Source of the DNA: Xestospongia bergquistia
Lineage: Eukaryota > Porifera > Demospongiae > Haplosclerida > Petrosiidae
Assembly: GCA_963965975.1 (NCBI GenBank)
Contig: OZ014415.1
Span: forward strand, 6,453,001-6,517,000
Direction of reading: 5' to 3'
Length of the DNA stretch: 64,000 bases
Made by a program: the position numbers and the translations under genes. How positions within the stretch are numbered: position 1 is the first letter of the stretch; every line of letters begins with the position of its first letter. The notes beneath the pieces were generated by a model, which did not search any database, was not told where the DNA came from, and saw only the letters and a program-made list of their open reading frames with translations. Shown in pieces: positions 20,564 to 34,242 of this stretch.

Positions 20564-23500
20564 CTATAAGCTTCTTTTGCTTGTTGTAATAGTCCTAGTA
20601 CTTCCTGTAGTTTATTATATCGTTGAGCATGTTGTACTAACAGTGCTTGATCTTGAATGTCAGTGGTAGGACTAGACTGTAATGGATATAGACATATAAA
20701 TAACACTTACATGTATTAATGAAAGGCTTAGACTATAGACAGAACCATTCAATCATCTGAAAGCTGGTTACATATATAGTCTGGAATACATTAATTTACA
20801 ATACCTTATCTGCAGATTGAGAGGATTTCTTCATCTTATCTTCATTTCTTTTGAGTTTTGACTCTTTTTTAGATTTAGCAGCACTCTCTACTGAAGGTTC
20901 TGCTGCCAAGTTATCTTTGGTGGCCATCCTACTGAGCTGGACTGGTTGTGGTAGGAGGACATCTTCCTTGACCATATAAGGGGAAGATGGTATAAGAGGA
21001 AGTGAAGAGTCCTTAACTGTAGATGGAGTGGAAGTTGATTCAAGTACACTAGTTGATGATGGCTGTGCTGTACTATGTAGGGAAGGTAGTTGAGGAAATA
21101 CTATAGCTTTGGGATCCGGAGATGTGTGTTCTGGTGTACTAGCAACTGAACTGGATTTAATGTTAATGTTATCATGTGTTGAAATAATAGGTAAGGGAAA
21201 TGTGTTTGTGGTCATTGAAGAGACGAGAAGAGGTTGTGTTGAAGTGTTAGGTAGAGGAAAGCTAGTAGTAGTTTTAGGAGAGATGAGAGTATGTTGATGT
21301 GTTGGACTTGTTAATGGTGATACTGGTGAAGTAATTGAAGGGAGAGAGACAACTTGATTGCTATGAGATTGAGTTAAAGTGAGATGCTCTTTTGAAGGGG
21401 ATGTAGTAGTATTTAATACCTCTGTGGATGCCTCAAGGCCCTCAACATCAACAATGCTACCATCTGTTGGACTGGCTATCTCAGGAGTTTTAACAGTCTC
21501 AATTGATTGTGTTAATGTTCTATTTATTGAGGTAGTATTAACTTGGCTGGATGATTTACTAGTAGGAGCTGTATGTAGAAAACTGACTCTATTAGTATGT
21601 GCATTTGGTCTCTCAGGAACTGTTCTTATTCGAGGTGGAGGTATGGATTTTATGAGTTGTTTTTTGGGTCTTTGTTGAAATAACAGAGACTCTAAGGGAA
21701 AAAGAGGAGTGGGATGCATACCAGATCGTAGGAGGTGACTGGTACGAGGGAGAGAAGAGGGGAGAGTTTTGAGGGTGGATGTACTGGGAGCTGGACCATT
21801 TGATGGAAGATGTATATTTCTTGCTTGTTGTTCTAATTCTTGCATTATCATGTGAGTAGCCATGTATTCACTATAGCAAAAAGATGAGCATTAAATCATA
21901 TTATACTACCAATGGTTACATGACTCCCATACTTCAATGCTACTCATACAAGTTATATTTCTACTATAATATTAAGTAAAGCCAATGTTAGTGATAGATT
22001 TCACACTAAATACTAGTATACTTACTCAGAAAGCACACTTACTGGGTTAATTTAGTCTTCAGCGCAAAATATGACTCCTCCATACATTTCTTCTCATTGA
22101 TATAATTCAACCAATTTTTCTGTATAATACAGGCAGCCTCGTGACGTCTCTTTTCTCTTATCCTCCTCAGTCTCCTAGCTCGCACCCTATCCATCCATTG
22201 ACAAGCATAGTATTGAATTATTCTAGCACCCCAGTCCATACTGACAGCAACACGACGCTATAGGACGAAAAGGAGCTCTTAGAAAATATATATGGAACAA
22301 CATTCAGTTATATAAGTACATATATTACAAGTATCTGTCATTTCTTACTTTGTGGACATGAAATCTCCATACTAATTGTATGGTAGTAGCAGCACAATGA
22401 ATTTGTCCTCCTCCAGTTCTGGCCCCTTGTGAAATTAAGTAATTAGCAGTGATGTCATGATTGTTGAGAAGAGCAAGATCAAGTGAAGTATACCTACATG
22501 TATAGAAATGAGTTTTGAGTGGAGAATAAGCAACAATGAAGTGTTGAAGTAATTTGGGTTTAATTTATTTAGCTATTCTTGTTTGTTTACCCTTCAATAT
22601 TGGTATCTTTCTTGTTTAGTTCAGCTCCTTGGTTTAGTATGTATTCACAGCAAGTAGTGTGACCATTCTCAGCAGCCAAATGAAGAGAAGTACGTCCATC
22701 CACTTCTCTAGTTAAATCTACTACACATTCATATCTAAGGTATAGAATGAATGATAAAAGTAATACTGTAGAATAGTTTGACAGGAGATCAACAGGTATA
22801 TAAATTACTAGTAACATAAAATAGAAATTCATTAATAAAAGAGGTTTATAATACTCACTTTAGTAAAATTTCAATAATTTGAACATGGCCATGAATAGCT
22901 GCTAAATGAATTGGACTAAATGTAAAGGAATCAATAAGTTAACTAAATATGACACAACTAGAATTATATACCAGTTATTATTGTCTCCAGAAGGTCTATC
23001 TCTCTCTGAACCACACTGTAGAAGTTCATTAACTGTCTCAGCATGTCCTGCTTCACTAGCAAGATGTAATGCAGTCCTAGAGAGCTCATAAAACTAATAA
23101 AAATCATGTTATCTGTACCTCTTCTCTTTACTCTGAGCATTTATTTCAGCATTATGTGTTAGTAATAGTTTGACACAGTTAATGTTGCCATATTTACTTG
23201 CTAAATGAAGTGGAGTATGACCACTAGAATCAGTGTCAGTTACCTATAGGAAATATTAACAAACAATATATGTTAGTAGCAATGTACAATGATGTAGTTA
23301 TTAAGATAGTTAATGTGCAATGATGTAGTTATTATATTATTAAGATAGTTAATGTGCAATGATGTAGTTATTATATTATTAAGATAGTTAATGTACAATG
23401 ATGTAGTTATTATATTATTAAGATAGTTACTAATAAACTACCCTAAATGTCAAAATTTTCGCTGCTCAAACTTTCGCACGTAAAATTTTCCCGAACTCAT

Positions 23501-26475
23501 AATTTTGCATTTTGTGTCAACCGCAAAAATTTGATTATTAATTATTCGCGAGTCTAATTTTTGCAATGTCACTCAACCGCGAAAATATAACTACCTCGAA
23601 AATTTTGACATTTACGGTACACATACAAATTGAATGGGAACAGTCACTAAATATCATTAACTTATACTATATTGTACTACTAATAAATTACGCATGCATA
23701 TTGAATAGGAACAGTCAGTAAATGTCATTAACTATAATATATTGTTTGTATTACTGTTTGTGACTTACCACTGCTCCTAATTGTATGAGTTTATCACATA
23801 TGTTCTCAGTACCTACAGTAGCAGCAATATGTAATGGTTGTAAACCTCTATTTGATGATGTCAATGTTAATAAGCCCTTGTTATGTTCCAGTAGACACTC
23901 AGTCAGTGGTAGTGAACCAAGTACACAAGACCAATGGATAGGAGCTAAACCATCATCATGTGATGCATCATGTGACATATCTAGATTTTGTGAGGTTAAT
24001 AATGCTGCATCAAACCCCTAGAAAGCAATGGACAATAGATTGATGAAAATAGAATTAAGTTAATGAACAATCCCAGCACACACATATAAATACATGTACA
24101 TCTATCAAGTATATATTACATGTGTACTTAGTCTATAGTATATTACTGTATTACTATACTAATTATACATAGGTACCTTTGATAAGAGGAATGTGACGAT
24201 CTCTATAGTGCCTAATACTATAGCATAATGTAATGGGCTAGCCCCTTCATTATCTACTTTATACCAGTACTCAATATTAGGTAGATAGCGAGTTAAAAGT
24301 AAATGGAGCAGAGACAACTAGAAAATAACAAATAATGTTAGCATTGAATTGAAAGTGTCTAAAACTTATTAAAAAATCAATACTAATATCTTGATCATAC
24401 TAGTTGTAATTACTAATAGCTAGTCTTGTAGATAATACTTACATCTTTAGCTGATACAGCCCAATGGATGATAGTTCTACCATTATGATCACAATCCATC
24501 AGATCAGCTCTTTTCTTTACTAACAATTGAATAACAGGAACATTACCCTATATTACAAAGACACAGAGCAAAACTTCAAACAAAAATAATATAATATAAT
24601 TTATTATTATTAATACTCCTTTCTATTAAAATTCATGCACAATACCCAACTTAATTAACAATGAAAAGAACAATTTGAATTATATGTACTCTTTTTAATG
24701 TCACATTATTTACTTTACTAGCTGCTATCATAACTGGAGTTCTACCCCACTGGTCTTTAGTTGAAATCAGACTTGGCATTGAAGAGAGAAGTGTTTTGAC
24801 ACACTTGAGATCCTAGAATAAAAAGATCATTGAGCTTTAATGCAATCAAGCCAAATTAGATGTATTAATTGAAGGAGTAACCTTTATTCTCCCAAATAAA
24901 GTATACTTATGAAAGTTAAAGGTATAGTTGTTGTATTCTAAGCTTTAAAGACATTACTCATTGTAAGCAGTACTACAATAATGTAAAGTAGCTATTTTAA
25001 TACTGAGTTGTCAATGACCAAATTATATGGTGTAATCATTTGGCGCTAGATACATCTTGCTATAAGTCATCTTGCTATGCGATAAATGTCATCACCTAAT
25101 AATAATATCTACATCACACTGTGTATATATGAAGGATGTTATACTGTTCTTACCATTCTCCATATAACACAATGCCCAAATTATATTGTGCAATCATATG
25201 TAAATCTACATGTATGTATACATGACAGATGTCCTACTGTTCTTACAACTCCCCATATAACACAATGCCCAAATTATATTGTGTAATCATATGTAAATCT
25301 ACATGTATGTATACATGAAAGATGTCCTACAACTCCCCATATAACACAATGCCCAAATTATATGATGTAATCACTGCATACATCTACATGTATGTATACA
25401 CGAAAGATGTCCTACTGTTCTTACAACTCCCCATATAACATAATGCCCAAATTATATGATGTAATCACTGCATACATCTACATGTACATGAAAGACGTTC
25501 TGCTGCTCTTACCATTCCCCATATAGCATAGTGGAGAGAGTTCCATTCATTTTTATCACAAATTAAAGGGTCAGCCCTGTTTTTAAGTAATACTTTAACA
25601 ACATCATGATGTCCAGCTAGACAAGCAATCATGAGGGGTGTGGTTCCAGTGATATCGTCAATTTGATTAATATCAACACCCTCCTCCTATATGTACAACA
25701 ATTGTATTAATATTCATCCATTTATATAGCATCCATTAATCTATCTGTCCATTCTTCCATCCATTTATCAATTTATCTATCCATCTATGTGTCTGTCAAT
25801 GTATTCCTCTTCATTTAAATACTGCACTTACCTTTTGTAAGAAAGACTTCAAAACTGTAGATGAACTTTGAGATACAATATGCATCAAATTGACCTGTAA
25901 AAGAAAAAAAAGCTCAAGTTTCAAGGCTTTATTCATAACAGTGGTGAAGTTACACATGTACAAGAGACATCATTCATGTTGCTATACATTGTACCCACAC
26001 AGCTCTAAACTTTATAAATTAAATTAACAAATTAATAAATTGAATTATCAGAATAAAAACAAAACACTTGATTGATTGAAGCTTTGTTCTCACAAAAACT
26101 TAAGGACAATTGATCAGTTACCTATGAAATGAGACACCTTTTGTGTTCCCAGTAGTTAAACCCATTCCTAGAAAGCTCTGGTAACACCATTGATTCATAG
26201 TCTCATTATTAAATATAAATTGTGTAGTTTATAATTATTCTGCTTACATTTTCAAGTGTCTCACTGGTACCTTGACTTAGTAAAGAGAGGCCTAGTGGCG
26301 GGCTTACTTGTAGACTGTCTCCAGATATACCCTAAAGGTGATAATGAGATCAACATTAACACATAATATACTAGTGTGTTTAACTTACTTTATCAACAAG
26401 ATGATTTATAAACGAAACAGGCGAAGAAAAAGTCAGAATATCATCAATTCTCCCAACTAAGGACCCTCGAAACAT
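20564..26475 (-). CDS. Inversin-like ankyrin-repeat/IQ protein
   Basis: Sixteen exons: 26475-26389, 26331-26248, 25894-25832, 25686-25513, 24812-24714, 24547-24443, 24317-24177, 24017-23769, 23243-23119, 23076-22972, 22915-22859, 22734-22591, 22493-22349, 22257-22043, 21870-20805 and 20676-20564, all phase-consistent. About a dozen ankyrin repeats (TPLMIACLAGH, TPLHLASKYGN, TALHLASEAGH, TSLHLAAENGH) end in YTSLDLALLNNHD, which mirrors the end of the inversin ankyrin block. IQ-type basic helices follow (ATTIQLVWRFHVHK; AACIIQKNWLNYI), then a 340-residue Ser/Thr/Pro-rich disordered exon and a coiled coil. Inversin acts at the cilium. The C-terminus either continues to the exon at 2693-2561 (1034 aa) or reads through the donor to a stop at 20530 (1001 aa). 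Head-to-head with Reeler gene A. Confidence 0.85.
23278..23427. repeat. 38-bp minisatellite in an intron, about 4 copies
   Basis: The unit contains gtgcaatgatgtagttatta followed by tattattaagatagttaat, repeated nearly without change. It lies in the intron between the exons at 23769 and 23243. Confidence 0.9.
23439..23619. mobile_element. Short MITE with about 23-bp terminal inverted repeats
   Basis: The left end taccctaaatgtcaaaattt pairs with the right end, whose complement reads taccgtaaatgtcaaaattt. The interior is rich in cg-containing words unlike the surrounding DNA. A two-copy tandem of about 65-70 bp (at about 23620-23740) follows. Confidence 0.75.
25135..25512. repeat. About 85-100-bp intronic minisatellite carrying copies of a splice donor
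   Basis: Four units, each with cttac(c/a)a(t/c)tccccatata followed by acacaatgcccaaattatat. The first part of the unit is the reverse complement of the end of the ankyrin exon 25686-25513 plus its GTAAGA donor. The array begins where the exon ends. Confidence 0.8.
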
Positions 26476-26501
26476 GGCGCTCAACGATTGTTTGTAGATT
26501 T

Positions 26502-26515
26502 GTCACCATGGTAAC
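26502..26515. promoter_or_regulatory. X-box (RFX) motif upstream of the inversin-like gene
   Basis: The sequence gtcaccatggtaac matches GTHNYY-AT-RRNAAC at every position. It lies 27-40 bp upstream of the inversin-like ATG, and inside the 260-bp interval shared with Reeler gene A. RFX factors control ciliary genes in animals, including inversin-pathway genes, so the placement makes sense. Confidence 0.75.
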
Positions 26516-26692
26516 AAGCAACTTCAGCCACTCCCTCTTATTAATTGTCCTCTCTTGTTATAAAAAGGTCATGTCTGGAGTTCAGTCTAATACTAGACCG
26601 TTTCTGGCAGAGTACGTCAAACGGTCGAATTTAGATTACAGAGTAAGAAAAGAAAACTCCAAAGTTACTGATAACTTTCTGCATCTTTTGTG

Positions 26693-26701
26693 TATATAAA
26701 A
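26693..26701 (+). promoter_or_regulatory. TATA-like box of Reeler gene A
   Basis: The sequence tatataaaa lies 35 bp upstream of the ATG at 26736, a position consistent with a TATA element and a very short leader. Confidence 0.45.
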
Positions 26702-26735
26702 CTATAGTTAAGTCCACTCTAGTCAATCTTCCATC

Positions 26736-29700
26736 ATGACCAAAGGATTTACCTGTCTTACGACAGCAGTCTTTTTACTACTAGTTCTCTCTGTATCAGC
26801 TCTACCCACTGGTGCTCCAACTTCAGCTTGCAGTAATCTTAGACCCAGTCATCCTGCATCTCCTATTGATCCACTGATCACATCAACACCATTTTTTATT
26901 GTCACTGATCTTATTGAAGAAAATAGAGGCCAGTTTACAGCAGGACAAACATATGATAGTAAGTTAATGCAGTAATTCATTGAAAAAATGAAAATATCTG
27001 TTAAAAGACCAAGCTATACAAAACTTAATGATTGACTGTAGTACTGTTGAACTTAGTTTGTTATTATAAGCAAAATATTTTAATTTGTATCTCCTTCCCA
27101 TCTTTTAGTTACATTAATGGGAGTAGATGCTACATTTAGAGGGTTTGTAGTACAGGCTCGTTCTGCTGCTGATGGCTCTTTAATAGGAACATTTGTTGAG
27201 AACAGTGCTGATATACAGCCGTTAACTTGTTCAGGAGATCCTGACTCAACAGTAAGACATTGATGTTTATCTCATCATACTTCTCTCTCTCTCTCTCTCT
27301 CAGATCACACATACTAATAACAACGATAAATCTAGTGTCTCATTTCAATGGACTGCTCCAGGAGGAACTGGAGGCACAGTTGAATTACGGTTAGTTCTAC
27401 TCAAAAATTTAAGTTGATTATTACAAGGAACACAGCAACATCATTGATGTACTCACACTTTACATGTCCTGACATTGTGGTTTAGTAATCAACATTGCTA
27501 GTATATTGCAATACTTAACACCATATATAGTGTTAAAACATCGTTATATGTGTTAATGCCAAATATACTGATTGATTGTTGACAGTCATGTGTTATATAT
27601 AGTACATGTACATGCATGACACCATCCTACACAGTTAGCCTACAAAACTACCCACTAAGACATAACAAAGATCTGATAACAATAACTCCATTGGATCAAA
27701 AAATATGGTTATGTTGGTATTATTTATTGACTAAACTTGGTGTATAGTGAAGTAGTTATGATTACATTGCAGTTATTTACACTGTATTACTTTTGTTTTC
27801 TTAAGAAACTCTATAGTCTATTTTCTTGTCACTTGAATAGTATTAGTTAGAACATCGTTTGTTTTAATTTTTATAGCACTTATGTCACTTCATTTATCCC
27901 ATTTGTTAATCTCATAGTTAAAAGTTGAATAGCTTTTTATTACAATCAATAAATTGTTAATGATATTGTTAACACAGAATGTTCCCATATAATGACATGT
28001 GTTTAACATATTATGATAACTGTCTGTTTCTATGAGATTAGTATGAGTGTGATCATGAACGAATGTGCTTATTGTGAGTAATTTCTGTAATAGTGTGCTA
28101 TATGAGATGGTGAATGTATACATTATGGAATACATTCAAGTGTCATCTCTGTAAGTGTGAACATGTTGATGTGGTTTCGTAGTTAAGAGGAAATTTGATC
28201 CTGTACCTGGTAGTGTCTGTTTAACTTGAAGTCTTTATATGGTGTGGTACCCTCTAGTTTACATCTTCCTGAATTATTTAGGCAAGCATCAGGCAATGTG
28301 ATGATTTCTGAACTCTATATTATGTTACATACATGGTCTAGTGTATTAAAGCACTCTTAGTTAACTGTATAACTAATGGAAATGTGGCTTTCAATGATTA
28401 CAGCTTTAACATTTGTACTATGTAATAATGATCATATCTTACCTACAATTACAATAAGTTTGTACTACTAACAATGGCAGAAATCTCAAGTATTTTACTA
28501 GTTCACTACTACGTTTATTCAGCAGTATTCCTTATTATTATATATTACACTCCAATGTTTGTATTGTAGCATAAGATTAGTAACTTAATATTCTACACTC
28601 AGCAGTTTTGTCATCAATGCCTAATGTATAAATGATTACTTTATATTATGTAAATATTGTTACAGTATGCTCCAGTATGTTCATATAACTATATTATTGT
28701 CATTCATTAGTACTCCAATAGCATATTAATAGACACAATAATGTAACACTGGTTAATTAACAAAGGAAATTGGCATGTGATTTTGTTATATAATAAGAGA
28801 ATTAGGAATTATTTAATATTTTAACAAACACCAAGGCATGCAGTGTAAATTTAGTAATATAATTTAGTGTAACTTGGTATAATTAATACACTCCTATGGT
28901 TTGTCTGAAGATCAACTATTGTCTGACTAGAGACTATGTGTTGTCATACTTTCTATTAATTCATTCATTCTATTTATTTTGACATCCTCTTATATTATAA
29001 TACAATTATGTTATTATAATAATATTATTTTATTATAATTATGTATGTGTGTCTATACTCACAAATTGAGCAACCACGATCAGTAACTTTCCTCATCTCT
29101 ACAAGCTCATTATTGGAATACTTGAACAACGATATTATTAAATACATTCTTAAAATATACATTTTTACAATTATAATATTTTTTACATTTTGTTTACTAT
29201 TTACTTGCTTTTCCTTTAGCTATTCTATTGTCACTGGATATCAACAAAACTTCTATGCTAACCTCAATGCTGCTAATTTCAGAGTAAGTCAACTGCTAAT
29301 ATTAGAGTTAGTCAAACTGGCTTATTACTAGTAGTTCTAGAGTGTAAGGATATTGTTGGGATAAGTTATAATTTTGAGTTTTTCTCAACACCTATTATGT
29401 CACAAAAAAGTCATTGCAAACTCAAAATTGCCAAATTTTAAGGATCTCACTTTTGACTCTGCAGTGAAACTTACTATACAGATCCTTAATTATGGTAGTT
29501 GTTAAGATTTATCCCCAAAAATTCAGACTTTATCTCTCAAAGGATGTACGTTTTGACTTTATCAATACAGTGTGTTATATATAGTCAAATAGTACTTGAT
29601 CAATAGATCATGCTAGTTTATTGATATTTTTTAAACACATCTTGAGTGCAAATTATACAAGTACATAATATAATTATGAATCTCTCTCTCTCCCTCTCCA

Positions 29701-30143
29701 GTTGGCCTGTCAATTCACTCCTACAGTAAGTCGTACATTTAGTCTTATTTATAATTATTAATATCTGCACTTCACTCAATTAAAATTGATGTTATTATTA
29801 GAGAAAGCATCAAGTTACTTATAACATGATAATTCTGAGTATACTAGATCTATACAACTATAAAAGTGCTAAGTTATATTTTGAAGCTACTATAATGATA
29901 CTAATATAATGTAATTTCACGTCTGTCTTCCTCTATAATATAGCCTATTGGAGAACATTCCCTTATCTTTCGTCAACCAGAGAATTGTTTGAGAGAATCA
30001 TGTGACTATTTTCTGGGACTCAATCAAAATATGGACAATTCCTCTTTTATTGATGTGTATCTTGAAGGGAATGCTGCAGGATGGATAGCTATAGGATTCT
30101 CATTAAATTTGCAGATGGTTAGACAAACACTGCTTTAACTAAG

Positions 30144-30186
<43 letters not shown>

Positions 30187-31070
30187 AGGAGAACGATGAT
30201 GTTCTAGGTTGTCGTGTTGACTCTGGTTCAGTGACAGTAGTTGATACATGGAATCCTTCACCTAGACATAGTCCTAATGTATTAGATAACACACAAGCTG
30301 GTCTGTGTGTTCAATCTACCTCTTTTGTCAACAATAGAATTACTTGCCAGTAAGCCAAAAAGCATTATTCAAGTGATCTAGTTACTGTGTTGTGTCACTT
30401 AAGTGATGAGAGACTGTTCAGTATTGTAATACTAAATGTGGATACTTGTGTACCTATACATAGGCGGAGGAAGCATGGGGGCCAGGGCTCCCCATATTTT
30501 TCTTTTGATGCATTTGCCCCCCCCCCCCCAGATATGTGGACATAACGGACACAATTGATGAACTCCATATAGCTAATCAATTTTTTTGAAGTGAATGACA
30601 GAAGAAAACTATTTTGGCATATTTTAATCAACATAACTATACCTGTGTTAATGTGTTTACAATTAATTTACTTCAACAAAATTTCATAGTTGGATGTGTA
30701 GTTGAAAAGAAAAATGGTTCCATATCCACCCATGCTATAGTTTTTACTAGATTTTGTATATATGTAGATTTAGTCGTACTATTAAGGTCACTGACATTGG
30801 ACAAGATTATGATCTAGATAATATGTACTGGTTATTCTTTGGACGTCGTGCTGCTGGTATGTGTGTGTGTAGCTACTAGCTAATATTATTCTACATCTTT
30901 ATCTTCTAGCTCAAACCAGTGGTAACAATCTAGGTTATCATACTGCTAATGGTGGTATGACACCTACTGCTAGTGCTCAAATGTTCAATCCTGTTAGAGA
31001 TAATAATACTGAAGGTGCCTGTCCCATCAGTGCTACTGTAAGCACTTATGACTATACACCACAAAAGAGT

Positions 31071-31119
<49 letters not shown>

Positions 31120-33316
31120 AAGGCAATTGATCAACATCGTCTCATATTTGGTATACCTAGTGGATGTTCTAGAGAAAGTTGTGACTATTATTTGGGATTG
31201 TCTCCTAATCCTGATAACTCTGATTATCTTGATGTGTATCTAGAAGGAAATGCTGCGGGATGGATAGCTGTGGGGTTCTCACAAAACTTACAAATGGTTA
31301 ACAATAACTGTTCATAATTTCACAGTATAAAATCCTTTTCTCTTTCTCTCATTATAGGAAAATGATGATGTTCTAGGTTGTCGTGTTGACTCCAGTTCAG
31401 TGACAGTAGTTGATACATGGAATCCTTCACCTAGACATAGTCCTAATGTACTAGATGCCACACAAGATGGTCTGTGTGTTCAATCTACCTCTTTTGTTAA
31501 TAACAGAATTACTTGCAGGTATAATACACTAATACACTACTGTCTTGATGTTTATCATATTGTATTGTAGATTTAGTCGTACTATAATTGTTACTGACAT
31601 TGGACAAGATTATGATCTAGATAATATGTACTGGTTATTCTTTGGACGTCGTGCTGCTGGTATGTGTGTGTGTAGCTACTAGCTAATATTATTCTACATC
31701 TTTATCTTCTAGCTCAAACCAGTGGTAACAATCTAGGTTATCATACTGCTAATGGTGGTATGACACCTACTGCTAGTGCTCAAATGTTCAATCCTGTTAG
31801 AGATAATAATACATTAGGTTGTCCTCCAACACCTGTAAGAGCATATTAAGTAGTTCTAATGACTATAGTCTTTTCTCTCTCTCTTTACCTCTCCCCCTCT
31901 CTATCAGACAGGAGACATTACTTACACATTTATGTTTGGTAGTCCTGGAAGTGATTTCTATTTTGCTGCCCGTGTTAATCCTAATAACCCTCTCTATGTT
32001 GATATGAGAATAGAGGGTACTGCCAATGGTTGGGTTGGAGTAGGATTTACTCCAAATCGCACTATGGTAAGTCTTATATGTGACTATAGTAAAGTACATT
32101 AGTGATATATATATGTATGTGTGTTATGTTATATAGGATGATGCTGATGTGTTAGGTTGTGTTCGTAATCCTAGTGATAATATGGTGGCAGTAGTAGATA
32201 GTTATAATCCTGTACCACGTTATGCAGCTAATAGACTAGATACTAACCAAGATGGAGTATGTATTTATAATACTTCAGCTATTGATGGAAGACTGATATG
32301 CTCGTAAGTTTAATGGATGAACCATTATGTGGATGGATGGACAACTTTTTTCTATATAGGTCAGGAAAACTGCCTAATATAATTAATGCTGTTATATTCA
32401 CACATTATTATTTTGTTCTATCAGATTCAGTCGACTTATTGCTCCTGTTAATCCTGCTGATGACTTTGACTTGAGTACGCCTCTGTTTCAACTTTATGGT
32501 ACCAGCAACAATGGAGGTATATTAGCAAATATTCACCTTTAAATACTCTACATTATCAAATATATATTATAATATTATAATGACTCTATTTTGTAGGTCC
32601 TCCTTCAGCCGCTTTATCTCAGCACACAGGCACTCCAGACATTACCACATCGACTGTCGTACTCACTACTGATAGTGGAGTAACATTATTTCCAAGAATA
32701 CAACTCCTTAAAGTACACGGTAAGTATATATATTATTATAAATGTCTTGTTTACCACCTCACATGTAATTCTTTGATTAACTTAAAATTTACTTTTATTT
32801 TACAGGCATACACAAACAACACACATACATTTAATAAATATACATACAAAGTACAAAAGTTTACTATATTTATATAATAATGACATAAAGCATTTAAACT
32901 TTATTTTGAGCTATCACCATTCCAGTATTACATATATGGTATATGCTTTTACCTAATACGACACATCACAAACCAAATTATTATAAATAATTATTTATTT
33001 ACATAGGTATTTTGATGTTGTTGGCTTGGCCTCTATTGGTAGTAAGTGCTATCTTTTTTGCTGCTTGGATGAAACCAGCACTACCTAATGGAGAATGGTT
33101 TCAGGTATAAGATCAGTTAATGCATTGCTATATCCTCTCATTATTTATCTCTCACTCTGTGTAGGTTCATCGTGCTTTTATGATTACTTCTCTTGTTTTA
33201 ACTGCTGCTGGTTTTGTCTTTGCATTTGTAGCCAATGCTAAAAATGAAGCCGTCAGACCAGGATTGATTAGTTTTGCTTGTGTAAGTATTAAGAACTATT
33301 TGTGTAGTAACAAGAT

Positions 33317-33413
<97 letters not shown>

Positions 33414-33868
33414 TCTCTCTCTCTCATACACACAGAGCAAAAATACCTCTCATTTTGTCATAGGTTTCATTGTCTTCATTCTTCAAATCATTAATGTAAG
33501 GACCACAACTACACAATGAATAATTGCTTATTAATATTACTCTACACTGATCTCCCTATATATATGCTATTTCACCTACAAACCCTAATGTTCTCTAAAC
33601 TAATATAATATATTATCAATCTTACATTAATATTAGTCAATTTGAATACTTCTTTATATTTTCTATAGCCTATTATTGCAATTTGTCGTTGCAAGCCAAA
33701 CAGTTCAAAGTAAGTCACAACACATTATTATTAGTAAATAATTAACTGGTTTTGTGGTATTGTCTTTTTATAGACGATGGATATTCAATATATCTCATGC
33801 CACATTGATTGGATTTACTGCAGAACTATTAGCTTGTAAGCATACAATCATCTAAACAAGATATTGAT

Positions 33869-33899
<31 letters not shown>

Positions 33900-34190
33900 A
33901 TAGTGGCTAATGTTGGTCTTGGTATTGCTCTTTTAGAATCTGGTGGATGTAGTCCACTTGAGATTAGTCAATACAGGGTACTTTGGCTCTACATTGCTTT
34001 TGTCTGCTTCCTGGTTATCTTGCAAGTGTCTTTGTTCTTCATTTTCACATTGACCGCCCTTAATGCTTCTCCTGAGAGTGGGTTGTAATTAATAGTGTAA
34101 TATACTCAATATTTCGCAATGACTCTTTAGTACTAAGTTATATTATTACATTGTGTGTATGTTTCGGAAGAATAGAATACAATATATAAT

Positions 34191-34242
<52 letters not shown>

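Noticed and set aside
21109-21678. Plus-strand frames of 62 and 99 residues
   Set aside because: Antisense of the large Ser/Thr/Pro-rich exon of the inversin-like gene.
26508-26699. 63-residue plus-strand frame between the inversin-like gene and Reeler gene A
   Set aside because: It begins at the ATG within the X-box motif, has no family likeness, and lies in the short shared promoter interval.
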